A DNA stretch of 64,000 nucleotides. Origin: Nucisporomicrobium flavum. Its GTDB lineage: Bacteria > Actinomycetota > Actinomycetes > Mycobacteriales > Micromonosporaceae. Position numbers and translations under genes: made by a program. Under the pieces are notes generated by a model, which searched no databases, had not been told where the DNA came from, and saw only the letters and a list, made by a program, of their open reading frames with translations. Below are positions 16,489 to 25,085 of the stretch, one piece after another. Location: NCBI RefSeq assembly GCF_016464385.1, contig NZ_JADMLH010000014.1:124001-188000 (forward strand). The letters are read 5' to 3'. Every line of letters starts with the position of its first letter. The stretch's first letter is position 1.

Positions 16489-17219
16489 GCCTGCGCGAGT
16501 TCCTTCTGTCGGACGTGCGAGTTGATTCCCGCCAGCTCCGGGCGGTCGGTGAGCCAGTCGGCGAGCGTGCGTACGGGCACCGGCCGGTCCCCGAAGTGCG
16601 CGACGACCGCCTCGATGAGCCGCCAGTCGTCCTCGGTGTCCAGGGTCAGCCGCAGGTGCGACAGGTCGGGCTGCAGCGTCAGGCCCAGCACCGTGTAGTC
16701 GTACGGGTGCGAGTAGACGTACGAGGTGACGTGGGTGCGGTGGTGGTCGGTGGCGAGCTTGTCGATCTGCCTCAGCACCTCGGTACGCACGATCTCCACG
16801 TCGAGCCCGCGGGGCAGCGTACGGGCGATGGACGTGCTCAGGTAGTCCAGGTCCGGGGTGGCCGCGAAGACGTTGGCCGCCAGCATGATCAGCTCGGGGT
16901 CGAGCAGCGGGCAGTCGGCGGTGAAGCGCAGCACGGCGTCGGATTCGTCCGCGCGCTCGTCGAGCACCCCGAGGAACCGGGTGAGCACGTCGTCGACCGG
17001 GCCGCGGTGCACCGCGACGCCGATGGCCTCACACTCGGCGACCACCGCGTCGTCGCGGGTCTCGGTGGTGGTGGCGACCACCAGGTCGTCGAGCACCCCG
17101 CTGTCGTGCGCGGCGCGGACGACCCGGTCCAGCACGGTACGCCCGCCGAGGCGCCGGAGCACCTTGCCGGGCAGCCGGGAGGAGCCCATCCGGGCCTGCA
17201 CGATGCCGAGGGTACGCAT
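16485..17219 (-). CDS. pseF: PseF-type cytidylyltransferase (CMP-pseudaminate synthetase)
   Basis: The 244-residue protein begins MRTLGIVQARMGSSRLPGKVL, the CTP-binding signature of SpsF/PseF nucleotidyltransferases, followed by ATTTETRDD, RFTADCPLLDPE and the LTLDTEDDWRLIE metal-binding region. It should activate pseudaminic acid with CTP in the cytosol. It lies seven bases after the methyltransferase gene and overlaps pseG. Related enzymes activate other sugars, but the neighbours make pseudaminate the likely substrate. Confidence 0.87.
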   Translation of the reverse strand: MRTLGIVQARMGSSRLPGKVLRRLGGRTVLDRVVRAAHDSGVLDDLVVATTTETRDDAVVAECEAIGVAVHRGPVDDVLTRFLGVLDERADESDAVLRFTADCPLLDPELIMLAANVFAATPDLDYLSTSIARTLPRGLDVEIVRTEVLRQIDKLATDHHRTHVTSYVYSHPYDYTVLGLTLQPDLSHLRLTLDTEDDWRLIEAVVAHFGDRPVPVRTLADWLTDRPELAGINSHVRQKELAQA

Positions 17220-17226
17220 ATCGGTC

Positions 17227-18651
17227 CTATCGCTTCTTGAGGTTCCGGCGGACGGCGCGGGCGGCTCGCGCGCCGAGCTTGGTGATGCGGTATCCGACGT
17301 TGCCGCTGAACAGGTCGATCTGAAGCTGGGCCCGGCGCAGCTCGCCGTCGCGCCGGACGAGCTCGGACTCGGCGTACCGGATCCGCTCGTCCGCGTCGGC
17401 CAGCTGCTCCTCCAGGCGGCGTACACGTTCCTCGTGCTCCCGCAGCGAGTCGGGCGCGGGGGCGGGGAGCCCCGGTGGATCCATGACCGGGGAGAGGCCT
17501 GCCGCCGCGAGCAGGACGGCCGTCAGCGCCGCGGTGTCGCGCGCGGCCGGCCAGGGCTGGTCGTAGCCGCCGGCGAGCAGCGTCTCGGCGAAGCGGCGGA
17601 TGGCGGCGGCGGGTTCCACGGCGGGCCGCGCCGGGTCGAACACGGTGACGGTGTCGCCGTCGACCAGCACGTTGTCCGCGGTGGCGGCGGGCTGCCGGGT
17701 GACCCAGGCGGACAGCAGGCGCCGCAGCGCGGGCAGGTCGTGGCGCAGGCACGCGCCGATCAGCAGCTCCTCGAGGAGCCGCCCCGGCGGGACCGCCGGC
17801 ATCGGCCCGCCGCCCAGCACCGCGTCCGGCATCGTGACCCGGCCGGCCGGGCCGCGGAACGCGAGCACCACCCAGGACGGCGCGAGCTCGGGTCCGATCC
17901 CGCCGCGGATCGCCGCCGCGGCGAGGCGGCGCGGGTCGCTGAGCACCGGACGGCTCGCGTACGCCGTACCGATCGCGGCGGAGGCGGCTGCGGCGAGTGC
18001 ACCCGCCGGCCCGTCCCTCAGGGCCGGCTCGTCCACGATCAGGGTGGGTGCCGACGGCAGCGGCCAGGCGGTGCCGAGCCAGGCAACGCTGAGGCCGTCC
18101 GCGGCGAGGTGCTGCCGCAGGCGGGCCGGGCTGCCGGGCTTGGTGCCGTACTCGCCGACCGGGCGCCAGTCGGCGTCGGTGTGCGCGAAGGTCACCGCGG
18201 TGCGGTCGACCAGCCGGTGCACGCCCAGCTCGTTCTGTACGGCCAGCAGCAACGCGCCGCCCGGTCGCAGCGCGCGGCGCAGGGCCTGCAGCGCCTCGGC
18301 CCAGTCGTACTGCGGACCTTCGACCGAGCAGAGCCGTTCCACGCCGTCGAGGGCGATGACGACGTCGTAGTGATCGGCGTCGGTGAGCTTCGACAGCGAT
18401 CCACAGAGGACTGCGAGGGCGCGGGTACTCATGGCGGCGGCGTCGGACTCGCCGCGGACCAGGCACGTCACCTCGGCGTCCGGCGGCAGCGCCGTGATCA
18501 GCCCGGGCTCGTGCGGGCCGGCCACCAGGACGCGGGCGCCCTCGGGGACCAGCGGGTGCAGGGTGTCGAGCAGGTGGGCGTACGAGGGTCCGCCGGCGGG
18601 CGCGGCGTCCGACCAGCCGGCCATCTCCCCACCGATGTGGCGCAGGCTCAT
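17227..18651 (-). CDS. SAM-dependent methyltransferase-like protein with C-terminal coiled coil
   Basis: The 474-residue protein has a class I methyltransferase-like region at about residues 25-170 (GARVLVAGPHEPGLITALP, then YDVVIALDGVERL, then ALRPGGALLLAVQNELG). A central 220-residue segment is not recognised. Residues about 390-455 form a charged coiled coil (REHEERVRRLEEQLADADERI and following) ending in a basic tail. Overlap with the next gene (ATGA) places it in the pse operon. It could methylate the nonulosonic-acid glycan or its carrier; the coiled coil may bring together glycan enzymes. Function is inferred from context only. Confidence 0.6.
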   Translation of the reverse strand: MSLRHIGGEMAGWSDAAPAGGPSYAHLLDTLHPLVPEGARVLVAGPHEPGLITALPPDAEVTCLVRGESDAAAMSTRALAVLCGSLSKLTDADHYDVVIALDGVERLCSVEGPQYDWAEALQALRRALRPGGALLLAVQNELGVHRLVDRTAVTFAHTDADWRPVGEYGTKPGSPARLRQHLAADGLSVAWLGTAWPLPSAPTLIVDEPALRDGPAGALAAAASAAIGTAYASRPVLSDPRRLAAAAIRGGIGPELAPSWVVLAFRGPAGRVTMPDAVLGGGPMPAVPPGRLLEELLIGACLRHDLPALRRLLSAWVTRQPAATADNVLVDGDTVTVFDPARPAVEPAAAIRRFAETLLAGGYDQPWPAARDTAALTAVLLAAAGLSPVMDPPGLPAPAPDSLREHEERVRRLEEQLADADERIRYAESELVRRDGELRRAQLQIDLFSGNVGYRITKLGARAARAVRRNLKKR

Positions 18652-19451
18652 GAGTCCCACCCGAACATGGCGCGGACCTCCGCGGGGGAGGCGAGAACGT
18701 CGTTGCCCAGCTCGGCCAGGGCTGATTCGGCGGCGGAGGAGGGGTCGGGAGAGACGCCGTGCAGCTCGGGCCACTGGCGGCGGATACGTTCGGCGGTCGC
18801 CCGGACCTCGCCGGCCAGGTGCATGGGGTCGCCGTAGACCGCGGGCTCGCAGCCGACGGCGGCGCCGTACAGCACCGCGCTGCTCAGCCGGTTGGACGCG
18901 ACCCGGCGGTGCCGGCGCAGCTCGGTGAGCTGACTCCGGAGGAATTCGGGGTCGGTGTCGCGCCAGCGGAAGCCGCGGTAGCCGTGGCAGATCACCCGGC
19001 CGGCGCGCTCGTACCGGCGGCGGACCCGCTCGTCGCGGTACTCGTGCCAGTAGAGGCAGAACGTCACCGGGCCGTCCTCGGTCTCCAGGATCTCGTCGAT
19101 GAGCCGCTGGTGGTCGCCGGCGATGTGCTGGCCCTCCCAGCCGTGGAACGGGTACCAGATCGTGCCCTCGCGCGGGCCGCCGTCGCCGGGGCCCTCCATC
19201 CGCAGCAGGTAGAGGAAGGGCGCGCCGACCACCGTCGCGTACCGGCGGCCCATCGACCACGCCCTCCGCCGGGTCTGTTCGGACCACACGAAGATGGGCC
19301 GGCCCGACACGTACGGCGTGCCCGCGCCGAGCCCGTCCACCACGTTCCAGCCGTGCTGCAGGTACCCGGCGATCCGGGGCGGTTCCCCGTCGAGCCCGCA
19401 GTACGCGGCCATCACGTGCGCGTGGCCGTAGAAGTGGTTCGCGTGGTGCAC
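18648..19451 (-). CDS. putative GT-B-type surface-glycan transferase
   Basis: I do not recognise a close family for this 267-residue protein. Features suggest a GT-B-like glycan enzyme: YLQHGWN followed by PIFVWSEQTRRRAWSMG and VGAPFLYLLRM, reminiscent of the 'HG...W...G...G.P' pattern in capsule transferases, and late in the protein SNRLSSAVLYGAAVGCEPAVYGDPM, similar to a donor-binding region. It lacks membrane segments. It sits between pseC (4-base gap) and the methyltransferase (ATGA overlap), so a role in transferring or processing pseudaminate is plausible. Confidence 0.5.
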   Translation of the reverse strand: MHHANHFYGHAHVMAAYCGLDGEPPRIAGYLQHGWNVVDGLGAGTPYVSGRPIFVWSEQTRRRAWSMGRRYATVVGAPFLYLLRMEGPGDGGPREGTIWYPFHGWEGQHIAGDHQRLIDEILETEDGPVTFCLYWHEYRDERVRRRYERAGRVICHGYRGFRWRDTDPEFLRSQLTELRRHRRVASNRLSSAVLYGAAVGCEPAVYGDPMHLAGEVRATAERIRRQWPELHGVSPDPSSAAESALAELGNDVLASPAEVRAMFGWDS

Positions 19452-19455
19452 GGGC

Positions 19456-20580
19456 TCAGCTCTCCAGGATGGTGCGCAGCGCCTCGACCACCCGGTCCTG
19501 GTCGGCGTCGGTGAGGTCGTAGAAGAGCGGCAGCGACAGCTCCTCGGCGTAGAAGGCCTCGGCGTTGGGGCACATGCCCCGCTGGTATCCGAGGTCCTCG
19601 TAGACCGGGTGCCAGTACGCCGGCACGTAGTTGACCTGTACCCCGATGCCCCCGGCGCGCAGCCGGTCGAACACCTCGCGCCGACGGCCGTCGAGGACGC
19701 GTACGGGATAGAGATGCCGCATCGGGTCGACGTGGTCCCGAGTCGTCGGGAGCCGCAGTCCCGGCACGCCGGCGAGCAGCTCGTCGTAGCGCGCGCTCAG
19801 CTCCTGCCTGCGCGTCTTGAAGGCGGCCAATCGGCGCAGCTGCGAGCTGCCCAGCGCGCACAGCACATCGGGCAGCCGGTAGTTGAGGCCGAACTCGTGG
19901 ACTTCCTGGTGCCAGCCGCCCTCATCGGGGTGACGCATGACCGCGCGGTCCCGGACCAGCCCGACGGTCCGGAACACCCGGGCCCGGTGGAGCAGCGAAG
20001 GGTCGGGGGAGGCGACCGCGCCGCCCTCACCGGTCGTCAGGTTCTTGGTGGGGAAGAACGAGAACGTCGTCAGGTCGGCGAGCGAGCCGACCGGCCTTCC
20101 CCGGTACGTGCTCCCGATGGCGTGCGCGGCGTCGGCGATGAGCACGGCGTCCGCGCTGTCGGCGACCTTGCGCAGGTCGTCGTATTCGGCGGGGTGCCCG
20201 GCGTAGTCGACCGCCGCGATCGCCCGGGTCCGGGAGGTGACCGCCGCCTGCACCGCGAACGGGTCCAGGTTGGCCGTGTCCTCCTCGACGTCGGCGAAGA
20301 CCACGGTCGCGCCGAGCATCGAGGCCGTGCCCGCGGTGGCGTAGAAGGTCATCGGCGTGGTGACGACCTCGTCGCCGCGCCCGATCCCGGCGGCCGCGTA
20401 CGCCGTGTGCAGCGCCGCCGTCCCGTTGCTGACGGCGGCGCAGGGCGCCCCGGCGACCCGGGCCAGGTCCTGCTCGAAGGTGTCGACGCCCGGGCCGGTG
20501 GTCAGCCAGTCGCTGCGCAGGGCCGCGGTGACCGCTTCGACGTCGGCGTCGGTGACGTTCTGCCGTCCGTACGGCAGCAT
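19456..20580 (-). CDS. pseC: PseC-type aminotransferase (DegT/DnrJ/EryC1 family)
   Basis: The 374-residue PLP enzyme opens with MLPYGRQNVTDADVEAV and SDWLTTGPGV, strong PseC-like features, and has SNGTAALHTA, IADAAHAIGS and the PLP lysine in SFFPTKNLTTGEGG. The C-terminal half includes HEFGLNYRLPD and VNYVPAYWHPVY. It should aminate the UDP-4-keto sugar made by PseB, giving UDP-4-amino-4,6-dideoxy-N-acetyl-L-altrosamine. Its ATG overlaps the pseB stop by one base (TGATG), so the pair is coupled. Confidence 0.9.
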   Translation of the reverse strand: MLPYGRQNVTDADVEAVTAALRSDWLTTGPGVDTFEQDLARVAGAPCAAVSNGTAALHTAYAAAGIGRGDEVVTTPMTFYATAGTASMLGATVVFADVEEDTANLDPFAVQAAVTSRTRAIAAVDYAGHPAEYDDLRKVADSADAVLIADAAHAIGSTYRGRPVGSLADLTTFSFFPTKNLTTGEGGAVASPDPSLLHRARVFRTVGLVRDRAVMRHPDEGGWHQEVHEFGLNYRLPDVLCALGSSQLRRLAAFKTRRQELSARYDELLAGVPGLRLPTTRDHVDPMRHLYPVRVLDGRRREVFDRLRAGGIGVQVNYVPAYWHPVYEDLGYQRGMCPNAEAFYAEELSLPLFYDLTDADQDRVVEALRTILES

Positions 20581-21560
20581 CACTTCTCCTTGATGAGGTC
20601 GCGCATCTCGTCGACCTCCAGCCACAGGTCGTTGTTGTCCGAGCGGTAGTTGAAGCCGTCGGCGACCGGCTCGCCGCCCTCGGGCGTCTTGTAGCCCCAG
20701 CTGGCCACGACCGGCTGCACCACGTAGCGGTCCGGGAAGCGCAGTGTCCGGCGGCTGTCGTCGGCGGCGATCATCTCCTCGTGCAGCTTCTCGCCGGGGC
20801 GGATGCCGGTCTCGTGCGTGGGCGCGTCCGGCGCGACGGCCTCGACCAGGTCGAGGATGCGCATGCTCGGGATGCGCGGCACGAACAACTCGCCGCCCTG
20901 CATCACGTCGAACGAGTCGACGACGAACTTCACCGCCTGGTCGAGGGTGATCCAGAAGCGGGTCATCCGCTTGTCGGTGATCGGCAGGCTCTTGCCCTCG
21001 GCGTTGAGCTTGCGGAAGAACGGCACGACCGAGCCGCGGCTGCCCATCACGTTGCCGTAGCGCACGACCGAGAACCGGGTCGGGTGCGTCGCCGCGTAGT
21101 GGTTGCCCGCGATGAACAGCTTGTCGGCGACGAGCTTGGTGGCGCCGTACAGGTTGATCGGGCTGGACGCCTTGTCGGTGGAGAGGGCCACGACCCGCTG
21201 CACGCCGGCGTTGATGGCGGCGTCGACGACGTTCTGCGAGCCGTTGATGTTCGTCGCGATGAACTCCGACGGGTTGTACTCGGCGGTGTCGACCTGCTTG
21301 AGGGCGGCCGCGTGGACGACGTGGTCGACGCCGTGCATGGCCCGGTCCAGCCGGTCCTTGTCGCGGATGTCGCCGATGAAGAAGCGCAGCCGGGGGTCGT
21401 CGCCGAACATCTGGCGGAGCTCGTACTGCTTCAGCTCGTCGCGGCTGAAGACGACGATCCGCTGCGGGTCCAGGTTCGCCAGTGCGTGGCCCAGGAAGGC
21501 CTTTCCGAACGACCCGGTGGCACCGGTGACCAGGATCGACGATCCACTCAACACACTCAT
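20580..21560 (-). CDS. pseB: PseB-type UDP-GlcNAc 4,6-dehydratase (inverting)
   Basis: The 326-residue extended SDR starts the pseudaminate pathway by dehydrating and epimerising UDP-GlcNAc. Visible motifs are the NAD-binding TGATGSFGKAF, the FSRDELKQYEL stretch typical of PseB/FlaA1 proteins, HAAALKQVDTAEYNP, STDKASSPINLYGATK (catalytic Asp/Lys and Tyr-x3-Lys) and VVRYGNVMGSRGSVVPFF. It is a soluble short form, unlike membrane PglF-type proteins. It is the first gene of the minus-strand operon and is divergent from the acyl carrier protein operon, 187 bases away. Confidence 0.93.
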   Translation of the reverse strand: MSVLSGSSILVTGATGSFGKAFLGHALANLDPQRIVVFSRDELKQYELRQMFGDDPRLRFFIGDIRDKDRLDRAMHGVDHVVHAAALKQVDTAEYNPSEFIATNINGSQNVVDAAINAGVQRVVALSTDKASSPINLYGATKLVADKLFIAGNHYAATHPTRFSVVRYGNVMGSRGSVVPFFRKLNAEGKSLPITDKRMTRFWITLDQAVKFVVDSFDVMQGGELFVPRIPSMRILDLVEAVAPDAPTHETGIRPGEKLHEEMIAADDSRRTLRFPDRYVVQPVVASWGYKTPEGGEPVADGFNYRSDNNDLWLEVDEMRDLIKEK

Positions 21561-21747
21561 GAATTGCTCCGGAGGGGGTGGGCACGGGCAATGAACGGCG
21601 AAAGCATAACCACGCCGGGCGACGATTCCAGAGGCCGGAAAAAAGGACAGTCGCAATTCATTCTCAGTTCAACTCCGCTTTGTCGCCGCGTCGCGACCGC
21701 TGATGCAAGGTGGTTTCCTTCGCCCGTGGAGCCCTTGGAGTAACACC

Positions 21748-21993
21748 GTGATCGAGCTGCAGAGACTGCGTGAAGCCTTCCGGACGTCGCTGGACCTGGC
21801 GCCGGACGCACCCGTGGACGATCTGCACTACCAGGACAATGACAAATGGGACTCGCTGGCCCACATGTCGCTCGTCGCGGCCATCGAAGATGAATTCTCG
21901 GTGATGATCGACACCGATGACGTCATCAATATGTCCTCGTTCGGCGAGGCCGTGCGAATTCTCGGTAAATACGGAGTGGACTTCGATGCCTGA
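21748..21993 (+). CDS. acyl carrier protein
   Basis: The 81-residue acidic protein has the carrier motif KWDSLAHMSLV; Ser36 is the phosphopantetheine attachment site. GTG 21748 is chosen because GGAG lies seven bases upstream (21737-21740). It opens a seven-gene, translationally coupled plus-strand operon and overlaps the ketoreductase by eight bases. As a dedicated carrier it probably holds the acyl chain on which the ligase, reductase and Lux enzymes act, distinct from the housekeeping AcpP. Confidence 0.9.
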   Translation: MIELQRLREAFRTSLDLAPDAPVDDLHYQDNDKWDSLAHMSLVAAIEDEFSVMIDTDDVINMSSFGEAVRILGKYGVDFDA

Positions 21994-22723
21994 TCGGGTT
22001 GCGCTCGTCACCGGCGCGTCCCGCGGCATCGGCCGGGCGGTCGCCCAGCGGCTGGCCGAGCAGGGTCACGACCTGGTCGTGCACGGCTACCGCGCCGACG
22101 TCATCGAGGAGGCCGCGGGGCAGCTCGCCGACAAGTACGGCGTGCGGGCGGTCCCGGCGCACGGCGACATCGCCGACCCGGAGACCAGCCGCGTCCTGAT
22201 GCGGGTGGCGTTCGAGAACTTCCGCCGCATCGACGCTCTCGTCGTCAACGCGGGCACGCACGCGGCCGGGGTGCTCGGCATGACCGACGACGCGACTGTG
22301 CAGCGGCTGTTCGCCGTCAACGCGGTCGGGGCCGCGTACACGTTGCAGGGCGCCGTACGGCTGCTCGGCCGTGGCCGCAACCCCGCGGTGGTGCTCGTCT
22401 CCTCGATCACCGGGACCACCGGGATCGCCGGTCAGGCGGTGTACGCGGCCTCGAAGGCCGCGGTCAGCGGCCTGGCCCGTTCCGCGGCGAAGGAGCTGGG
22501 CCCGCGCGGCATCCGGGTGAACGCGGTGGCCCCCGGCTTCATCGCCACCGACATGCTGGACACCCTCGACGACGAGGGCCGCGCGAAGCGCATCGCGGAC
22601 ACCGCGCTCGGCCGGCTCGGCGAGGCCGACGAGGTCGCCGACGTGGTGGCGTTCCTGCTCTCCGAGCAGTCCCGGTTCGTGACCGGGCAGGTGCTCGGGG
22701 TCGACGGAGGGCTCACGCTGTGA
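21986..22723 (+). CDS. 3-oxoacyl-ACP reductase-like SDR (FabG type)
   Basis: The 245-residue classical SDR contains VTGASRGIGRAVA for NADPH binding, VVNAGTHAAG, the catalytic Ser in VSSITGTTG and YAASKAA (Tyr-x3-Lys), and ends with VTGQVLGVDGGLTL. FabG-type enzymes reduce 3-ketoacyl-ACP to 3-hydroxyacyl-ACP. No ketosynthase lies in the operon, so either a housekeeping ketosynthase supplies the substrate or the enzyme acts on a short ketoacyl unit. Overlaps: ACP upstream (8 bases), ligase downstream (4 bases). Confidence 0.88.
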   Translation: MPDRVALVTGASRGIGRAVAQRLAEQGHDLVVHGYRADVIEEAAGQLADKYGVRAVPAHGDIADPETSRVLMRVAFENFRRIDALVVNAGTHAAGVLGMTDDATVQRLFAVNAVGAAYTLQGAVRLLGRGRNPAVVLVSSITGTTGIAGQAVYAASKAAVSGLARSAAKELGPRGIRVNAVAPGFIATDMLDTLDDEGRAKRIADTALGRLGEADEVADVVAFLLSEQSRFVTGQVLGVDGGLTL

Positions 22724-24051
22724 ACCTGCTCCATCCCGGCGCCCGCGTCGTCGACGCGGTCACCGGCGAGACCCTGCGCCCGGAGGACGTCGACGCCGCC
22801 GCGGCCGCGTTGGCGCAGCTGCCGCCCGGCGTCGTCTTCGCGCTCACGCCGACCGAGCTGGGTGCCGTCGCGCGGTATCTCGGCGCGCTCGCCGCCGGCC
22901 GTCCGATCGCTTTGCTGGATCCCGACCTCGACGACACCGTCCTTCGTGGACTCGTGGGTCGCTTCGAACCCGTACAGGTCACCGGCGTGCGTACCGCGCC
23001 GCCGGAGGGGTACCGGGCCGACGGGGACAGCTGGGTGCGCCGGAGCCCGGCCGTCGAACCGCACCCGGAGCTGGCGCTGCTGCTCACCACCAGCGGGTCG
23101 ACCGGTAACCCGAAGCTGGTGCGGCTCTCGCGTACGGCCGTGTTCGCCAACGCCGCCGCGATCGGTGACAGCCTCGGCATCACCCCGGACGACGTCGCGC
23201 CGACGACGCTGCCGCTCTTCTACACGTACGGGTTGTCGGTGCTCAACAGCCATGTGCTGCGCGGTGCCACGGTGGTGCTCGAGCGTGGCGGCATCCTCCA
23301 GCGCGACTTCTGGTCGGCCGTCGGCGACCACGGTGTCACGTCGCTGGCGGCTGTGCCGTACCAGTACGAGATGCTGCGCCGGCTGCGCTTCGACCCGGCC
23401 GCGCACCCCAGCCTGCGGACGCTCACCCAGGCGGGCGGGCGGCTGCGGCCGGCGTTGGTCGAGGACTTCGCGCAGCGCATGGCGGCCGTCGACGGCCGGC
23501 TCTTCGTCATGTACGGCCAGACCGAGGCGACCGCTCGGATGAGCGTGCTCCCGCCCGACCGGATCGCCGACAAGCTCGGCTCCGCCGGCGTCCCGATCCC
23601 GGGCGGGAGGCTGTCCATCGTGGACGGTGAGGTGGTCTTCTCCGGGCCGAACGTCATGATGGGGTACGCCGAGAGCGCCGCTGACCTGGCCCGGGGCGAC
23701 GACCTCCGCGGCGTCCTGCGCACCGGCGACCTGGGCCACCTGGACGACGAGGGGTTCCTGTTCCTCACCGGCCGGCTCAAGCGCATCGGCAAGGTGTTCG
23801 GCGTGCGGGTCAACCTCGACGACGTCGAGCGGACCCTGGCCCCGCACGGCGCGGTCGCCGCGGTGGCCGGCGAGGACAAACTGCACGTGTTCGTGGAGGG
23901 TGCCGACCACGACCTGGCCCGCTCGGTCCGCGGCGAGCTGGCGACCTTCCTCGGCACCCACTTCTCCGGGCTCGACGTCCGCGGCATAGACGCGCTCCCG
24001 CTCCTGCCCACGGGCAAGGTCGACTATCGATCACTGGAGGCGCTTCGATGA
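22720..24051 (+). CDS. AMP-forming acyl ligase (ANL superfamily)
   Basis: The 443-residue protein has the adenylation P-loop LLTTSGSTGNPKLVRLS, the YGQTEATARMSVL motif, TGDLGHLDDEGFLFLTGR with the hinge region, and the C-terminal LPTGKVDYRSL carrying the catalytic Lys. It is shorter than typical acyl-CoA synthetases of 500-550 residues because the N-terminal region is compact. It should activate a carboxylic acid as acyl-AMP and probably load it onto the adjacent acyl carrier protein. The start GTG overlaps the SDR stop and the end overlaps luxE. Confidence 0.87.
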   Translation: MNLLHPGARVVDAVTGETLRPEDVDAAAAALAQLPPGVVFALTPTELGAVARYLGALAAGRPIALLDPDLDDTVLRGLVGRFEPVQVTGVRTAPPEGYRADGDSWVRRSPAVEPHPELALLLTTSGSTGNPKLVRLSRTAVFANAAAIGDSLGITPDDVAPTTLPLFYTYGLSVLNSHVLRGATVVLERGGILQRDFWSAVGDHGVTSLAAVPYQYEMLRRLRFDPAAHPSLRTLTQAGGRLRPALVEDFAQRMAAVDGRLFVMYGQTEATARMSVLPPDRIADKLGSAGVPIPGGRLSIVDGEVVFSGPNVMMGYAESAADLARGDDLRGVLRTGDLGHLDDEGFLFLTGRLKRIGKVFGVRVNLDDVERTLAPHGAVAAVAGEDKLHVFVEGADHDLARSVRGELATFLGTHFSGLDVRGIDALPLLPTGKVDYRSLEALR

Positions 24052-25085
24052 GTGTGTTCACGCTGGCGCAGCGGGAGCGGGAGACGTTGCTGCACAAGGA
24101 GCTCTCCGAGCTCACCGAGCACCACCGCGCACGCTGCGCCGAGTACGACCGCATCCTCTCGGCCTCCGGGTTCACGTCGGCCGCGACCGTGGCGGACCTG
24201 CCGTGGCTGCCCGTACGCCTCTTCAAGACGCTGACCCTGAAGAGCGTCCCCGACGACGAGGTCTTCAAGGTCCTGACGTCGAGCGGCACCACGGGCGACG
24301 TCAGCCGCATCTACCTCGACAAGGCGGCCGCCGCCACGCAGACCCGCCAGCTCGGCGCGACCCTGCAGACGGTGCTGGGCGCCCGACGGCTCCCGATGAT
24401 CCTCGCCGACTCGCGCGGCATCCTGAAGGACCGCCGCTCGTTCAGCGCCCGCGGCGCCGGGGTGCTCGGCATGGCCACGTTCGGCCGCGACCACGCCTGG
24501 GCGCTCGACGTCGACGGCAACCCGGACCTGCCCGCGCTGAAGGGGTTCCTGGAGAAGCACGGCGGCGAGCCGTTCCTCATCTTCGGCTTCACCTACCTGG
24601 TCTGGCTGCACCTGTACGAGGTCGCCAGCGAGCACGGCCTCGACCTGAGCAACGGCATCCTGATCCACTCGGGCGGCTGGAAGAAGCTGGTGGACCGGGC
24701 GGTGTCGCCGGTCGAGTTCCGCCGGCGGCTGCGCGAGGACACCGGGCTGAGCCGGATGCACAACTTCTACGGCATGGTCGAGCAGATCGGCACCATCTTC
24801 CTCGAAGGGCCGTCCGGCGGCTCGCTGTACTGCCCCGACTTCGCCGACGTCATCATCCGCAACCCGCAGACGTGGGCCGAGCAGCCGGTGGGGGAGCCGG
24901 GGCTGATCGAGGTGGTGAGCACGCTGCCGACCTCGTACCCCGGGCACGTGCTGCTCACCGAGGACCTCGGCGTGCTCGACGGGGTCGACGACGGCGACTG
25001 GCCGGGCAAGCGTTTCTCCGTCCTCGGCCGTCTCCCGCGCGCCGAGGCCCGCGGTTGCTCCGACACCTACCGGGAGGTCTCATGA
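24048..25085 (+). CDS. luxE: LuxE-family acyl-protein synthetase
   Basis: The 345-residue protein belongs to the LuxE family, which activates a fatty acid with ATP and holds it on a cysteine before passing it to LuxC. It shows the adenylate-forming LTSSGTTGDVSRIYLD motif, HNFYGMVEQIGTIFLE and a conserved C-terminal EARGCSDTY with Cys337, the position of the acyl-accepting cysteine in LuxE. It is coupled to the ligase and to luxC by ATGA overlaps. There are no luciferase genes nearby, so the system is not a light-producing lux operon. Confidence 0.87.
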   Translation: MSVFTLAQRERETLLHKELSELTEHHRARCAEYDRILSASGFTSAATVADLPWLPVRLFKTLTLKSVPDDEVFKVLTSSGTTGDVSRIYLDKAAAATQTRQLGATLQTVLGARRLPMILADSRGILKDRRSFSARGAGVLGMATFGRDHAWALDVDGNPDLPALKGFLEKHGGEPFLIFGFTYLVWLHLYEVASEHGLDLSNGILIHSGGWKKLVDRAVSPVEFRRRLREDTGLSRMHNFYGMVEQIGTIFLEGPSGGSLYCPDFADVIIRNPQTWAEQPVGEPGLIEVVSTLPTSYPGHVLLTEDLGVLDGVDDGDWPGKRFSVLGRLPRAEARGCSDTYREVS

